The translations under genes were made by a program, and so were the position numbers. Below are positions 47,090 through 58,678 of a stretch of 64,000 nucleotides of DNA, piece after piece (position 1 is the first letter of the stretch; each line of letters begins with the position of its first letter). The stretch is from the NCBI GenBank assembly GCA_950022295.1, contig OX465599.1, forward strand, positions 279,145,501-279,209,500, read 5' to 3'. The notes below the pieces were generated by a model. That model was given only the letters and a program-made list of their open reading frames with translations. It searched no databases and had not been told where the DNA came from. Source of the DNA: Bromus sterilis (taxonomy: Eukaryota; Streptophyta; Magnoliopsida; Poales; Poaceae).

Positions 47090-50000
47090 TGTCAGAACCC
47101 CAACTAGGGTAAGTGCAAGGGTTTGATTGTGCCCTTTGCATCATGCAAGAATTTCAAAAGAAAACCAAAAGTGGGGAAAAGAAAGCCCTGAGAAATTATT
47201 TCAAATGGCCAGATAAAAAATCTTTTTCCAAAAATCATTTGAATATTTGGAAAATTCCTATAAATGATGGTGATCATTTTAAAAGTGGTTTGGGTACTTT
47301 CCCATGCCCATGGAATATTTGGAAAAAAAATAAAAAAAAATTCCCCCAAAAAATATGGAATATTCAAAAATTCAAAATGTGCCCTGGAAATTAAATTTGA
47401 CCCCTATTTGATTTGAAATTCAAATGTTTTGAATTTAAAAAATGCTCAAATTCTACAAGTGACTTGCTACCGGTCACCTAGGATTTATAAAAATGTTTGG
47501 GCATTTTACTAAAATGCCTAGCTATTTAATTCTAGGAAAAACAAATAAAAAGAAAACAAATAAAAGATAAAGAAAAAGAACAGAGAAACCTCACCTTCTG
47601 GCCCACCTGGCCCAGCCGCAGCAGAAGGCAGGCCCAGCCCACCAGGGGCATGGCCGTCTTCTTCTTGGCGCCAGGAGGACGTCGCCGTGGAGGCCATGCC
47701 ATGGCCGAGCGCCACCTCCTGCTTGCCACGGAGCTACTTGCCTCCTCGCCCTTATCATCGTCGTGGAGTCCCCCGCTCACCCCTCTATCTTTTCCCCCCT
47801 CTCCCCTAGTATTTCCCCTCCTCCTTCTTCCGAATCCGCGCGCCCCTTGAAGCTCCGTAGAGCGCCGCCGTGCTCCGACGCGCCCACCGGACGAACCATC
47901 CAGAGATATCATGTCCAGGAGGGCACACGACGTCATCTTCATCATCTCCCGTGAAGAATCGTTCCGACGACGCACACGCCCTCCGTCTCCGCCACGGCCG
48001 TCGACACGCCATAGCCAAATTCTCCGTCTCCTCCGCTCCTCCGGCCTCCCCGACCACCTAGACGTGCTCAGGGTGAGCTTCCCCTTCGCCCCAGCCCCTC
48101 CCCGCTCCTTCCCGTGCACCAAGTCGCCGTCGCCGTTCTCCAGAGCTCCGGCCGCCGCCGCGTTGCACGCCGGCGTCTCCCCGTTGCCTCCCGAGGACGC
48201 TAAAGCGCACAGCGCGAAGCGCGCGAGCCCGAGGAGCACCACGGTGCCCTCCGTTTGGCATTTGGGGCCCTGGGCCGTCGTCCAGGGGGTGCGCCGCCGC
48301 GCTTGATGCCACCAGAGGCTAACTGCCGGCGTGGCCTGGTTAGTTAGCACTAACCCACCGCCTAATCCCCCCATAGATTCACTGACAGTGGGCCCTAGCC
48401 CCTAACCAACCCCTTGTTAGTTCTAATTAACAGGGAATTAACCTCTGTGCCCCTAACAAGCCGACCCCACCAGTCAGCCCCCCTTGACGTCATGATGACG
48501 CAATGCCGATGCAGTAAATGAAATTTGAATTTAAAAGAATAAAAGAAAACAGAGAAAAATCCAGAAAATCAAGTAAACTTTAGAAAATCATAACTAATTC
48601 ATATGAACTACAAATTTAATAAATAATATATAAAAAATTATCAGAAAAATGCAAGGATGATGAATATGCAACTTGTTTCTATGTTTGACCATTTTAAAAT
48701 AGGGGAACAGTAGCAAATGTGCAGATGGCTTAATTTGAATTCAAATTTGAAGTTTGAATTTGCAAATCCTTTGCGATGCACTTCAACTAATTGAATTGTC
48801 AACATACCAGTACCATATACATCATGGACAACTATATCATGTGTATGTGCATTTTACTTCCGAAGTTGTCCCCCCTTGTTGATGATTGCCTCCGATGACA
48901 GACGTTCCGAGACGGTGATCACCCCGAAGAAGAAGACCACCGTTAAGACCCGTGTATCGTCAGCAAGGCAAGCAAAACCCCATTGATCATGTCTATTAAA
49001 TCCTACTTCCCTGTCAGTCTCGCTTATGCATGTTTAGGAGATCACCGAGACACGTTCTTTCGCATAGTTGAACCCATTCCGATGCATGACCTATCATTTT
49101 GTCACCGTATTAAGCAAACCACAATCCTGGCAGATGTAGGAGTTGAATGATGAGCATGTGGCCCCTGCAACTGTTAATGCTTATTGCTTCTTAGTGCTAC
49201 AATGAGGATGTTATGATTGTGAGTCGGGATGGAATGAACACAGTGATGCTGATGATAACGTGTTGGTGAATCCACCCTAAACAAAGGTGAACGATGAGAG
49301 GCTGTGTAGGAGTACACAGTGGGTTGTCTCGTTGAACACTACCCTAGGCCCCGAGTTCCTGTTTTGTTATCCAAGACAAAGAGTATGACCACATGTAGGG
49401 TTTTATGGGAGCCCCGTTTGGCCTCTTTACGTACCCGATCCAGTCCAGGAGTCACACTAGATGCGGGCTTTCCATTTGACTAAACCATAGATATGTGGGT
49501 GGACCTGTGAGGCAGCGAAACCATCTTTCAAAGGTGGCGTCTCGGTCCCTTGCATTATCTAAGTCCGTTTCGTGGAACCGGCCGGACTCTCGATCGGTGA
49601 CAAACTCAGATAGTCGACTCCTGGATTAGAGAAGGTGATGTGAGGGTAGTGCCTTGGTTTCATCCACGTCCGACACCCGCCTGAAGGGTGACAAGAATGA
49701 GGCGATAAGTGATGAAACGCGTGTGAAGATGTACACCCCTGCAGGGTTAATAAACTATTCGAATAGCCGTGTCCGCGGTTATGGACTACTTGGTGACCTT
49801 TACTTGATCATAGACAACTTGAATGGATACTTATAAAACTCGCAAGATAAGCGTGAGTGCTATGGCGTGCTTCCTCGTGGGGAAGTCTAGGAAGTATCCA
49901 TAGTGGTGTATTGGATGGAGACTTGGTAGTGGACTCGTGTACGCTTCTTACCTCAAGTCTGGTACTCGTAGTTCAGGAGTAGCCAAGTCAAAGCTGGCAC

Positions 50001-50889
50001 TTCTGCATGTTGAACCCTACCTCCTTTACCTTGAAACTTGAGCATGAGTAGTGTAGTTCTGATGTAAGTCTTGCTGAGTATGACTTTGTACTCACATTTT
50101 CTTATTCTATGTTTTAGATGAGAACCCGGACCCCGATGGAGTCACCTTCGTGAAGCTCGATGTTGACCTTGGTAGTATAGTTCCAGACAGCAGTCTGGTC
50201 CCTCGTGGAAGAGCATGTATGTTTACAAGGCTTCTCTAAGCCCTTTGTTAAACTTGTCTGTACTCAGACCTAATTTTCTTCCGTTATATGATGTAATGAT
50301 GATCACAGACATGTGATCTTTGTATGCTCCATGTGTAAGTCAATAAAGAAGTACTTTGTAGAGTTATGTGATGATACCTGCTGTTCATGCTAGACATGTG
50401 TGCTGCGTGTATGATTATAACATGCATGTCTTAGTATGGGTTTTCGAGACCTTAGTTGTGATCTGGCTAGCGGTCTTTTATACACCAAGTGGCCCTTAGA
50501 TGTGCGCAGCTTGGGGCATCGCGATACGATTGCTCGTGACTCTGTCACGTGCACACTTTGTTGTATGATCGAGCCCGCCCTAGACCGCGACTAAGTGATC
50601 GGGCTGGAGTTTGTTTATGTAAGGGTTATGATTCAATCGATAACATGGTTGAGGCGACTTGTCTATGAGTATGGGATTTCACCACCCATAATCATTTAGA
50701 CTTGTGAGCGGGCGATGAGGACCCATCTTAGTTGATCATCCGGCCTGGATGGGATGCCCCTCACGTACGATGCTTTCCGAGAGTGTTCTGTGCTTGGCCT
50801 TGTCTGCTTAGAAAAGTGGGTATGGCTCTCGGCTCTTCATGTGATTGAGTTGTGACTGGAATTACATACGCTAACCCCGGGTCCCGACA
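47090..50889 (+). repeat. 5' LTR of T2 (3800 bp)
   Basis: TGTCAGAACCCCAACTAGGG to GGGTCCCGACA. Its GC-rich part (47590-48310) gives long frames on both strands that are unlikely to be genes. It carries the three-dyad block (49731-49786) and the GAGTA dyad (50075-50094). Confidence 0.93.
49731..49786 (+). other. Three-dyad block, copy 5 (T2 LTR)
   Basis: CCCTGCAGGG at 49737-49746, CTATTCGAATAG at 49755-49766, GTCC at 49771-49774 and GGAC at 49783-49786. Confidence 0.7.
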
Positions 50890-50893
50890 TAAT

Positions 50894-50905
50894 TGGTATC
50901 AGAGC
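50894..50905 (+). other. Primer-binding site of T2, initiator tRNA-Met
   Basis: TGGTATCAGAGC, complement of the initiator tRNA-Met 3' end, 4 nt after the LTR. The leader 50906-51359 has no gene. Confidence 0.9.
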
Positions 50906-51359
50906 AGGACTGTCTGTAGGATTATTTAACCCTTGGTCGAAGTCGAGTTTAGGACTCTATATTTATATAGTTACTTGGGTATATAAGGGAACAACGTAAG
51001 GCTTCTTTTTCTCCTTACCTCATCGATCTGAGTTCTGAGTCACCCTTATCTTTTCTACGGGATGATAGGACTAGGCTCATCTATGTCTTACTAGAACATC
51101 TCGTTGAGTGCTTCCTTTTAGCCGTAGGATTGTTGTGGTCGTCCAGAGTCTCTGTGTTTTGAGTTCCTTGAGGAAGTTCTGTCCAATACCCTCGAGGTTG
51201 TCTTGTTTTCCATCCCGGTGTAGCCGTTATGCTGCCCGATTTATCCCGTGTTTCTATGAATCTTTGCCTTTGCATTACAATCTTTTCCTTCTAGTCATGT
51301 CCTCTTATCTTTGATTCCATCGTAAAACCTGTTCTGATTGTTGATCTTTATCACACAGG

Positions 51360-52346
51360 ATGTCAGGTGGAACTCGTAGTGTTGTTCGTCGCAATCGAGA
51401 CCGTGATCGGAATCGAAATGATGATGCAGCTCCACCACCGCCTTCTGCGGCGGAAATCATGATGGAAGCTGAGAAGAATCGACGTGATCAAACACGCCTT
51501 CTGGAGCTCATCGAGGAGAATACCTCACATCATTGCAATGTGGTTGTGAGCATTCAGGACTTCATCCTCCTCAAGCCACCGGTCTTCCGATGTTCTTCTG
51601 AGCCCCTTGAAGCTGATGATTGGCTCCGTTCCATCGAGCGTAAGCTTGACACGGCACATGTTGCTCCCAATGATCGAGTTATATTCGCGGCATACTTTCT
51701 GGAAGCTGCTGCTGCTGGATGGTGGGAGAACTATGTTGCGATGCAGCCTGATGGTCACGTAGTGACTTGGCAGGAGTTCCGTGATGCCTTTCGAGGGTAC
51801 CACCTTCTAGATCAGTTAATGGAGCGCAAGAAGGAAGAGTTCTGCAATCTGACTCAAGGAGAGATGTCCATTCATGAGTATGTGAGAGAGTTCAACTGTC
51901 TTGCTCGGTATGCCCAAGATGAGATCACCACCGATGCCAGAAAGCAGGCAAGGTTCCGTAAGGGACTTAGCCCCATCCTTCGCCATGATCTCAACATCCT
52001 TGAATTTTCCACCTTTGAGGATTTAGTCAACAGATCCTTTAGAGCTGGGCATGGCAATGAAGTGTTCGAAGAGTCTCGCAAGCATGCTCTTGAGCTTGCT
52101 CCTTCTTCAAGTTCAGCCCTTCAGAAGCGTCGAATATGGATTCCAACTAGTGCCATACCTCAAAACTTTCTTCAGAGACCACCATCCAATATATGCCATC
52201 CACATCAACTCATTGTTCCACCCCGGAATGATGGTGTGCAATCAAGTAATCCTGCTCCCAGCAATTCAGGCAGGATGTGTTTCACGTGTGGTCTGACAGG
52301 CCATTACTTCCAACAATGCCCTACAGTGTTGGTGGCACCACGTTGA
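51360..52346 (+). CDS. gag: Gag of T2 (328 aa)
   Basis: ATG 51360 (MSGGTRSVVRRNRDRD) gives a 328-codon open frame. It has an arginine-rich start, the gag domain with DDWLRSIERKLD, AAAGWWENYVAMQ and REFNCLARYAQDE, and a complete CCHC zinc knuckle CFTCGLTGHYFQQC at residues 307-320. It forms the virus-like particle and binds element RNA. The TGA at 52344-52346 probably replaces an arginine codon, since coding similarity continues in frame into the protease; gag and pol would then be one polyprotein. It is about the length expected for gag in this group and is the best preserved part of T2. Confidence 0.88.
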   Translation: MSGGTRSVVRRNRDRDRNRNDDAAPPPPSAAEIMMEAEKNRRDQTRLLELIEENTSHHCNVVVSIQDFILLKPPVFRCSSEPLEADDWLRSIERKLDTAHVAPNDRVIFAAYFLEAAAAGWWENYVAMQPDGHVVTWQEFRDAFRGYHLLDQLMERKKEEFCNLTQGEMSIHEYVREFNCLARYAQDEITTDARKQARFRKGLSPILRHDLNILEFSTFEDLVNRSFRAGHGNEVFEESRKHALELAPSSSSALQKRRIWIPTSAIPQNFLQRPPSNICHPHQLIVPPRNDGVQSSNPAPSNSGRMCFTCGLTGHYFQQCPTVLVAPR

Positions 52347-55300
52347 CCTAGTCACAATCCTCCAAAGAAAGCAACCACCAAAACCTTTACATCAAAGCTT
52401 TCAGTCACAGGTAGTGGATATGTGAACCAAATCTCAGTTGAGGAAACCATTGCTACTTCTGACGTCATCCTTGGTACACTCCCAGTCAATCATTTTCCCG
52501 CCTCCGTTCTTTTTGATCCAGGAGCTTATCATTCATTCATGTCGGGGAGTTATGCACTTCATCATGAGTTCCCCTTTGAATAAATGTTTTCTCCAATGAT
52601 CATTCAAACTCCTGGTTCCAAATGGTAAACTAATAGAGTAAGCCATGGCAATCAAATTGCAATTGAGGGTTTAGTATTCCTTGTTTATCTTATAGCCCTC
52701 AAGTCTTCAGACATTGATGTAATCCTAGGCATGGATTGGTTATAAAGACAAAATGCTTTCCTTGATTGTAAAGCCAAATCAGTTAAACTCACCCATCCTT
52801 CAGGCCAGATCATTGACTACACATCACCCAGTTCTAGAATCCAGGTGCATACTTTGAATGTGCTTCCCCTTCCTGACCTTGAAGATATTCTGGTGGTTCG
52901 TGACTTCCCGGATGTCTTTCCTGAAGAGCTGCCGGGGATGCCACCCGACAGGTATGTAGAGTTCATAGTTGATCTTATACCAGGCACAACCCCAATCTCC
53001 AGACGCCCATATAGAATGGCCCCACATGAGTTAGCTGAGCTAAAAACCCAACTTGATGCTTCGTTGGCAAAAGGCTTCATCCGCCCTAGCTCATCTCCAT
53101 GGGGTTGCCCCATTCTGTTCGTAACGAAGAAAGATGGAACAGAAAGTATGTGCGTAGACTATCGCCCGCTAAATCTAGCGACGATAAAGAACAAGTACCC
53201 ACTGCCCCGTATCAATGATCTTTATGATCAACTTGCTGGATCCGCTGTCTTTTCGAAGATGGATTTGAGATTAGGCTATCATCAAATCAAAATCAGAAAC
53301 GAGGACATTCCCAAAACGGCTTTCACTACTCTATATGGTCTTTACGAGTACACCGTCATGTCCTTCGGTTCAACCAATGCCCCCGCCACATTCTCACGCT
53401 TGATGAATTCGATCTTCATGGAGTACCTAGATAAATTTGTTGAGGTTTATCTTGATGACATTCTCATCTACTCGAAGAACGAAGAAGAGCACACAGAACA
53501 TCTTAGGTTGGTATTGATGAAGCTTCGAGAGCACCGCCTTTATGTCAAGTTCTCCAAGTGTGAATTTTGGCTACCCGAAGTGACCTACTTAGGCCACGTG
53601 ATTTCTGCAAAAGGTGTTGCAGTCAATCCCGAGAGAGTTCAGGCCGTCCTTGACTGGACTACACCTGAATCGGTTAAGCAAGTTAGGAGTTTTCTTGGCT
53701 TAGCAAGCTATTGCCGCCGCTTCGTTGAGAACTTCTCCAAAGTTGCAAATCCTCTAACTGAACTCCTCAAGAAAGATAAGAAATTCCAATGGACCCCCAA
53801 GTGCGAGGAAAGCTTTCAAGAGCTAAAAATAAGATTGACTTCTTCACCCGTAGTTGCACCTCCAGACGCCAAAAGGGATTTCGAGATCTATTGCGATGCT
53901 TCACGGCAAGGGTTAGGATGCATACTTATGCAAGATAGACCTGTGGTAGCTTATGCTTCACGCAAGTTGCGTCCACATGAAGAGAACTATCCTACCCATG
54001 ATCTTGAACTTGCTACCGTAGTTCATGCCCTGAAGACTTGGCGACATTACCTCCTTGGTAATCGTTGTGAGATCTATTCTGATCACCAAAGCCTCAAATA
54101 TATTTTCACCTAGCCAGATCTTAATCTCAGGCAAAGACGCTGGATAGAGTTGATAAAAGATTATGACTTAGGAATTTCTTACACCCCAGGCAAGGCCAAT
54201 GTCATGGCTGATGCACTAAGTCGTAAGTCGTATTGTAACAACCTCATGTTACAACAGTATCAACCACTTCTTCATGAGGAATTTCGCAAGATCAACCTTG
54301 AGATTGTTCCTCATGGATTTCTTTCTACCTTGGTGGCGAAACCAACCCTTGAGGATTAAATCATAGCCGCCCAGAAACAAGATAGTAGTATTCAAGAGAT
54401 CAAGCAGAACATTGTTAGCGGAGTTGCTAAATGTTTCTCTACAAATGATCAAGGAACGATATTCTTTGAAAATCGTTTAGTAGTTCCTGAGAATGAAGAC
54501 CTAAAGCGGCTGATCCTTAAGGAAGCTCATGACACTCCCCTCTCAATTCATCCCGGTAGCACAAAAATGTACCGAGATCTATGCCAGATATTTTGGTGGA
54601 CCCGGATGAAGAGAGACATTGCTCAATTTGTTGCCGAATGTGATGTTTGCCGTCGCATTAAGGAAGAACACCAAAGACCTGCTGGTACTCTTCATCCATT
54701 GTCTATTCCCGAGTGGAAATGGGACAAGGTCGGTATGGACTTCATCACCGGCTTTCCAAAAACCCAGAAAGGAAATGATGCCATCTTCGTTGTCATTGAT
54801 AGACTTTCCAAAGTTGCTCACTTCCTTCCTGTTCGCGAGGCTATAACTCTAGTCAGTTGGCGGACTTTTATGTCTCTAGAATTGTGTCTCTTCACGGTGT
54901 TCCTTTGGAAATCAATTCTGATCGTGGTAGCCTTTTCACCTCTAGATTTTGGGGAGGCTTTCAGAATGCTATGGGAACTCATCTCTCCTTTAGTACAGCT
55001 TTCCATCCTCAATCTATCGGTCAAGTTGAATGGGTCAATCAAATCTTGGAAGACATGCTCAGAGCTTGTGTTATCTCTTTCGGAAAGAATTGGGAGAAAT
55101 CTCTTCCATTTGCCGAATTTTCTTATAACAATAGCTATCAATCTAGTCTGAACATGGCTCCCTTTGAATTCCTCTACGGCCGACGATGTCGAGCACCCCT
55201 AAACTGGTCAGAAACCGGTGAAAGACAACTCTTTGGACCGGATATGATCAAGGAAGCAGAAGAGCAAGTTTGCATTGTTCGTGATCGATTGAAAGCCGCC

Positions 55301-55808
55301 CAGTCTCGTCAAAAGAGCTACTATGATCGTCATCATAGATAAGAGAGCTAAAATATTGATGAGAAGGCTTACCTTCGGGTTACTCCTCTGAAGGTTACCC
55401 AACGATTCGGTATCAAAGGAAAGTTGGCCCCACGTTACATCAGGACCTTTCCGCATTCTTGCTAAACGTGGAAAAGTTTCCTTCCAACTTGAACTACCCC
55501 CGCACCTTTCCCGAGTACATGATGTAGTCCATGTGTCACAACTCAGGCATTGCTTCAAGGACCCCATCCGTGAACTCGACCATGAAACGCTTGATCTCCA
55601 AGATGACCTTTCTTATCGAGAGTACCCTGTTCGTATTCTTGATTCCGCAGAGCGTGTCACTCGTCGTCAGAAGATCAAGTTCCTCAAAGTGCAATGGTCA
55701 CATCACTCCAAGAAAGAAGCAACATGGGAAAGAGAAGACCGCCTCTCCGTGCCGAGTACCCCACCTTCCTCTCGACGACTTCTGAATCTCGGGATGAGAT
55801 TCTGTTGA
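52347..55808 (+). pseudogene. pol: Pol of T2: protease, RT, RNase H, integrase, chromodomain; broken
   Basis: Protease LFDPGAYHSF (Asp codon 52514-52516) is followed by stops near 52580, 52627 and 52743. Reverse transcriptase and RNase H are open from 52845 to 54113: SMCVDYRPLN, KMDLRLGYHQI, the active site YLDD at 53448-53459, and FEIYCDASRQGLG for RNase H. Stops at 54111-54113 and 54357-54359 follow. Integrase has the HHCC finger (ending CDVC, near 54650) and catalytic Asp 54738, Asp 54920 and Glu 55028, the last two exactly 35 residues apart; a frameshift near 54850 separates the first from the rest. A chromodomain-like end lies at 55600-55740 (YPVRILDSAERVTRRQKIKF). It is not translatable as one protein. 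Confidence 0.94.
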
Positions 55809-55820
55809 GTGGGGGCGAGT
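55807..55820 (+). other. Polypurine tract of T2
   Basis: GAGTGGGGGCGAGT directly before the 3' LTR start TGTCAGAACC; primer for plus-strand DNA synthesis. Confidence 0.8.
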
Positions 55821-56881
55821 TGTCAGAACCCCAACTAGGGTAAGTGCTAGGGTTTGATTGTGCCCTTTGCATCATGCAAAAATTTCAAAAGAAAATCAAA
55901 AGTGGGGAAAAGAAAGCCCTGAGAAATTATTTCAAATGGCCAGATAAAAAATATTTTTCCGAAAATCATTTGAACATTTGGAAAATTCCTATAAATGATG
56001 GTGATCATTTTAAAAGTGGTTTGGGTTCTTTCCCATGCCCATGGAATATTCAAAAATTCAAAATGTGCCCTGGAAATTAAATTTGACCCCTATTTGATTT
56101 GAAATTCAAATGTTTTGAATTTAAAAAATGCTCAAATTCTACAAGTGACTTGCTACTGGTCACCTAGGATTTATAAAAAAAAATTGGGCATTTTGCTAAA
56201 ATGCCTAGCTATTTAATTCTAGGCAAAACAAAAAAACAGAAAACAAATAAAAGAAAAAGAAAAAGAACAGAGCAACCTCACCTTCTGGCCCACCTGGCCC
56301 AGCCGCAGCAGAAGGCAGGCCCAGCCCACCAGGGGCATGGCCGTCTTCTTCCTGGCGCCAGGAGGCTGTCGCCGTGGAGGCTATGCTGTGGTCGAGCGCC
56401 ACCTCCTGCTTGCCACGGAGCTGCTTGCCTCCTCGCCGTTATCCTCGCCGTGGAGTCCCCCGCGCACCCTCTATCTTTTCCCCCTCTCTCCCCTGGTCTT
56501 TCCCCTCCTCCTTCTTCCGAATCCGCGCACCCTTGAAGCTCCGTAGAGCGCCGCCGTGCTCCGATGCGCCCACCGGACGAACCAGGCAGAGATATCGTGT
56601 CCAGGAGGACACACGACGCCGTCTTCATCATCTCCCGCGAAGAATCGTTCCGACGACGCCCCACGACGACGCCCACGCCCTCCGTCTCCGCCACGGCCGT
56701 CGGCACGCCATAGCCAAATTCGCCGTCTCCTCCGCTCCTCCGGCCTCACCGACCACCTAGACGTGCTCAGGGTGAGCTTCCCCTTCTCCCCAGCCCCTCC
56801 CCGCTCCTTCCCGTGCACCAAGTCGCCGTCGCTGTTCTCCAGAGCTCCGGCCGCCGCCGCGTTGCACGCCGGCGTCGCCCC
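55821..56881 (+). repeat. 3' LTR start of T2 (1061 bp), cut by the CACTA
   Basis: Matches 47090-48180. It lacks about 44 bp present in the 5' LTR near 47315-47365. It stops at CCC (56879-56881), the likely 3-bp target of the CACTA. Confidence 0.9.
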
Positions 56882-57372
56882 CACTACAGGAAACAGGAGT
56901 TTTGCCGTCAGCCAAAGCTGACGGCAAAAATATGTAAAGCGGACGGCAAAGGCTTTGCCGTCAGCTCCCCGACGACAAACCTGTTGTCAGCTCATCAGTC
57001 GGCAGTGAGCTGCTTTGCCGTCAGCTCAATATCGACCGACGGCAACGTCTTTGCCGTCAGCCTTTTTGTACAGGCTGACGGCAACGCCGCTCGTACGGCC
57101 AGCTCTGACTTAACCCCGTGGGCTGAGTTAACGGTGTTCATTGCCGTCAGCTAGCACCTTGGCTGACGCTAAAGCCCTTGCCTGGGCCCACATGTCAGCA
57201 TTTTGCCGTCAGCCAGCTCTACGCTTTGCCGTCAGCCGGTTGAAGGCTGACGGCAAAGCCGTGACCAAATGGTCACTGCCACAGTCCAGATTACACAGGC
57301 TGCCGCCACGTGTCCGCTTTGCCGTTAGCTTGCTAACGGCAACGCCTTTGCCGTCAGCAAGCTGACGGCAAA
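56882..57372. repeat. Terminal and subterminal repeats of the CACTA
   Basis: More than a dozen TTTGCCGTCAGC motifs occur in both orientations, several as back-to-back palindromes, for example 57347-57358 and 57361-57372. In En/Spm such motifs bind TNPA; that role here is inferred. Confidence 0.9.
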
Positions 57373-57428
57373 GCTCTCTGTATCTATCTTTTTAATTTGT
57401 TTTTCTTTAATTCCCTGCATATAAACAA

Positions 57429-57640
57429 TAATATATATATATATATGTACAGAATGCCATCCACAAGTCATATATACAATCATAATGCTATCCACAAGTC
57501 ACGTATACAAAATAAGCCATCCACAAGTCATATATACAAAAAGAAGCCATCCACAAGTCATATAAACAAAAAGAAGCCATCTCCATGTTTAAAAAAGCAA
57601 GTCATCTCCATGTTTAAAACAGCAAGCCATCTCCAAGTTT
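57429..57640. repeat. AT microsatellite and 25-30-bp imperfect tandem repeat
   Basis: (AT)n at about 57429-57446, then units with GCCATCCACAAGTCATATA from 57455, decaying into GCCATCTCCATGTTTAAAA units. It lies in the 3' flank of the TNPA-like gene. The stretch 57641-58040 has only purine-rich low-complexity sequence. Confidence 0.75.
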
Positions 57641-58039
57641 AAAACAACAAGTCATCATATATACAAAAGAAAAGTGCCCAACATGATATACATCTACAAG
57701 CCATCTCCATCCTAACATACTATATCTACAACGAAGAAGCATCCATCCATGCATAAAGGCAAATCTGCAAAATGAAAACATAATCATATGTTACATACGG
57801 AAAAGAAGAAATCCAAAATGATGAAAATATGAAAATAAAAAGGAAAAAGAAGAAAAAGGAGAAGAAGAGTAAGGAGAAGAAGAGGAAGAATAAGAATAAG
57901 ATGAAAGGAAGAAGAGAAGATGGAGAAAAAGAAAGAAGAGAAAAAGTAAGAATAAGAAGAATTTTTCTTCTTTTACTTTCTTTTTCACCTCTTTCTTCTT
58001 CACTTCTTTCTTTTCCTCCTATCCTTCTTCTTATTCTAC

Positions 58040-58660
58040 AATACTTGTTTAGACCTCAAGAGCTAAATATATCTCATTTTAGATCTAACTAAGTCATTAA
58101 TTCATTTTTGAGCTTTATATGCAAAGTATAAGTCATTTTTAGGTTTATCTTAAGCTAGTAAATTCATTATTGAGCTTTTATAAGACAAGTATAAGTCATT
58201 GTTGAACTTAATAAGCTTATAAATCTAATTTGAGCTTTAAAAGCTTATAAAGCCAAGTTTGAGCTTTATAAGCTTATAAATTCACTATTGAGCTTTTAGA
58301 AGCCAAGTATAATTCATTTTTTAGGTTTACAAGCTTATAAAGCCAAGTATAAGTTTTATAAGGTTATATAGTCATTTTTTACCTTTTATAAGCCAAGTAT
58401 AATTCATTTTTTAGGTTTACAAGCTTATAAAGCCAAGTGTAAGTTTTATAAGCTTATATACTCATTTTTTAGCTTTTATAAGCCAAGTATAATTCATTTT
58501 TTAGGTTTACAAGCTTATAAAGCCAAGTGTAAGTTTTATAAGCTTATATAGTCATTTTTTAGCTTTTATAAGCCAAGAATAAGTAAATATTTATGTAACT
58601 AAGCTATTACTACCATTATTGAGCTTTATGAGCATATAAAGTCATTGATGAGCTTTATGT
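58040..58660. repeat. AAGCTTATAAAGCCAAGT minisatellite with a 90-bp higher-order unit
   Basis: Short units of 18-30 bp. From 58311 a 90-bp unit recurs exactly in register (58311, 58401, 58491). Related units fill the third intron of the TNPA-like gene (about 59905-60175). Confidence 0.85.
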
Positions 58661-58678
58661 AACTTACCGGAGGCCACC

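Larger units (their letters stand above)
47090..56881 (+). mobile_element. T2: chromovirus (Tekay-type) Ty3/gypsy element, 3' LTR cut by a CACTA
   Basis: 5' LTR 47090-50889, tRNA-Met primer site 50894-50905, gag 51360-52346, pol to 55808 with a C-terminal chromodomain, polypurine tract GAGTGGGGGCGAGT (55807-55820), and the first 1061 bp of the 3' LTR (55821-56881). The LTR copies differ by roughly 3-5 per cent where comparable, plus indels. The integrase chromodomain and order protease-RT-RNase H-integrase place it in the chromoviruses. Frames carry several stops and shifts, so it is not autonomous now. Confidence 0.93.

Noticed and set aside
47532..48374. 280-codon minus-strand frame (and overlapping plus-strand frames) in a GC-rich region
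   Set aside because: It lies in the T2 LTR. The matching region of the 3' LTR (56278-56884) does not keep one frame, and composition explains the length.
57829..58092. Lysine-rich 87-codon frame
   Set aside because: Purine-rich low-complexity sequence in the CACTA 3' flank.
58311..58580. 90-bp repeat as a CRISPR-like array
   Set aside because: Units are contiguous with no unique spacers, AT-rich, in a plant transposon.
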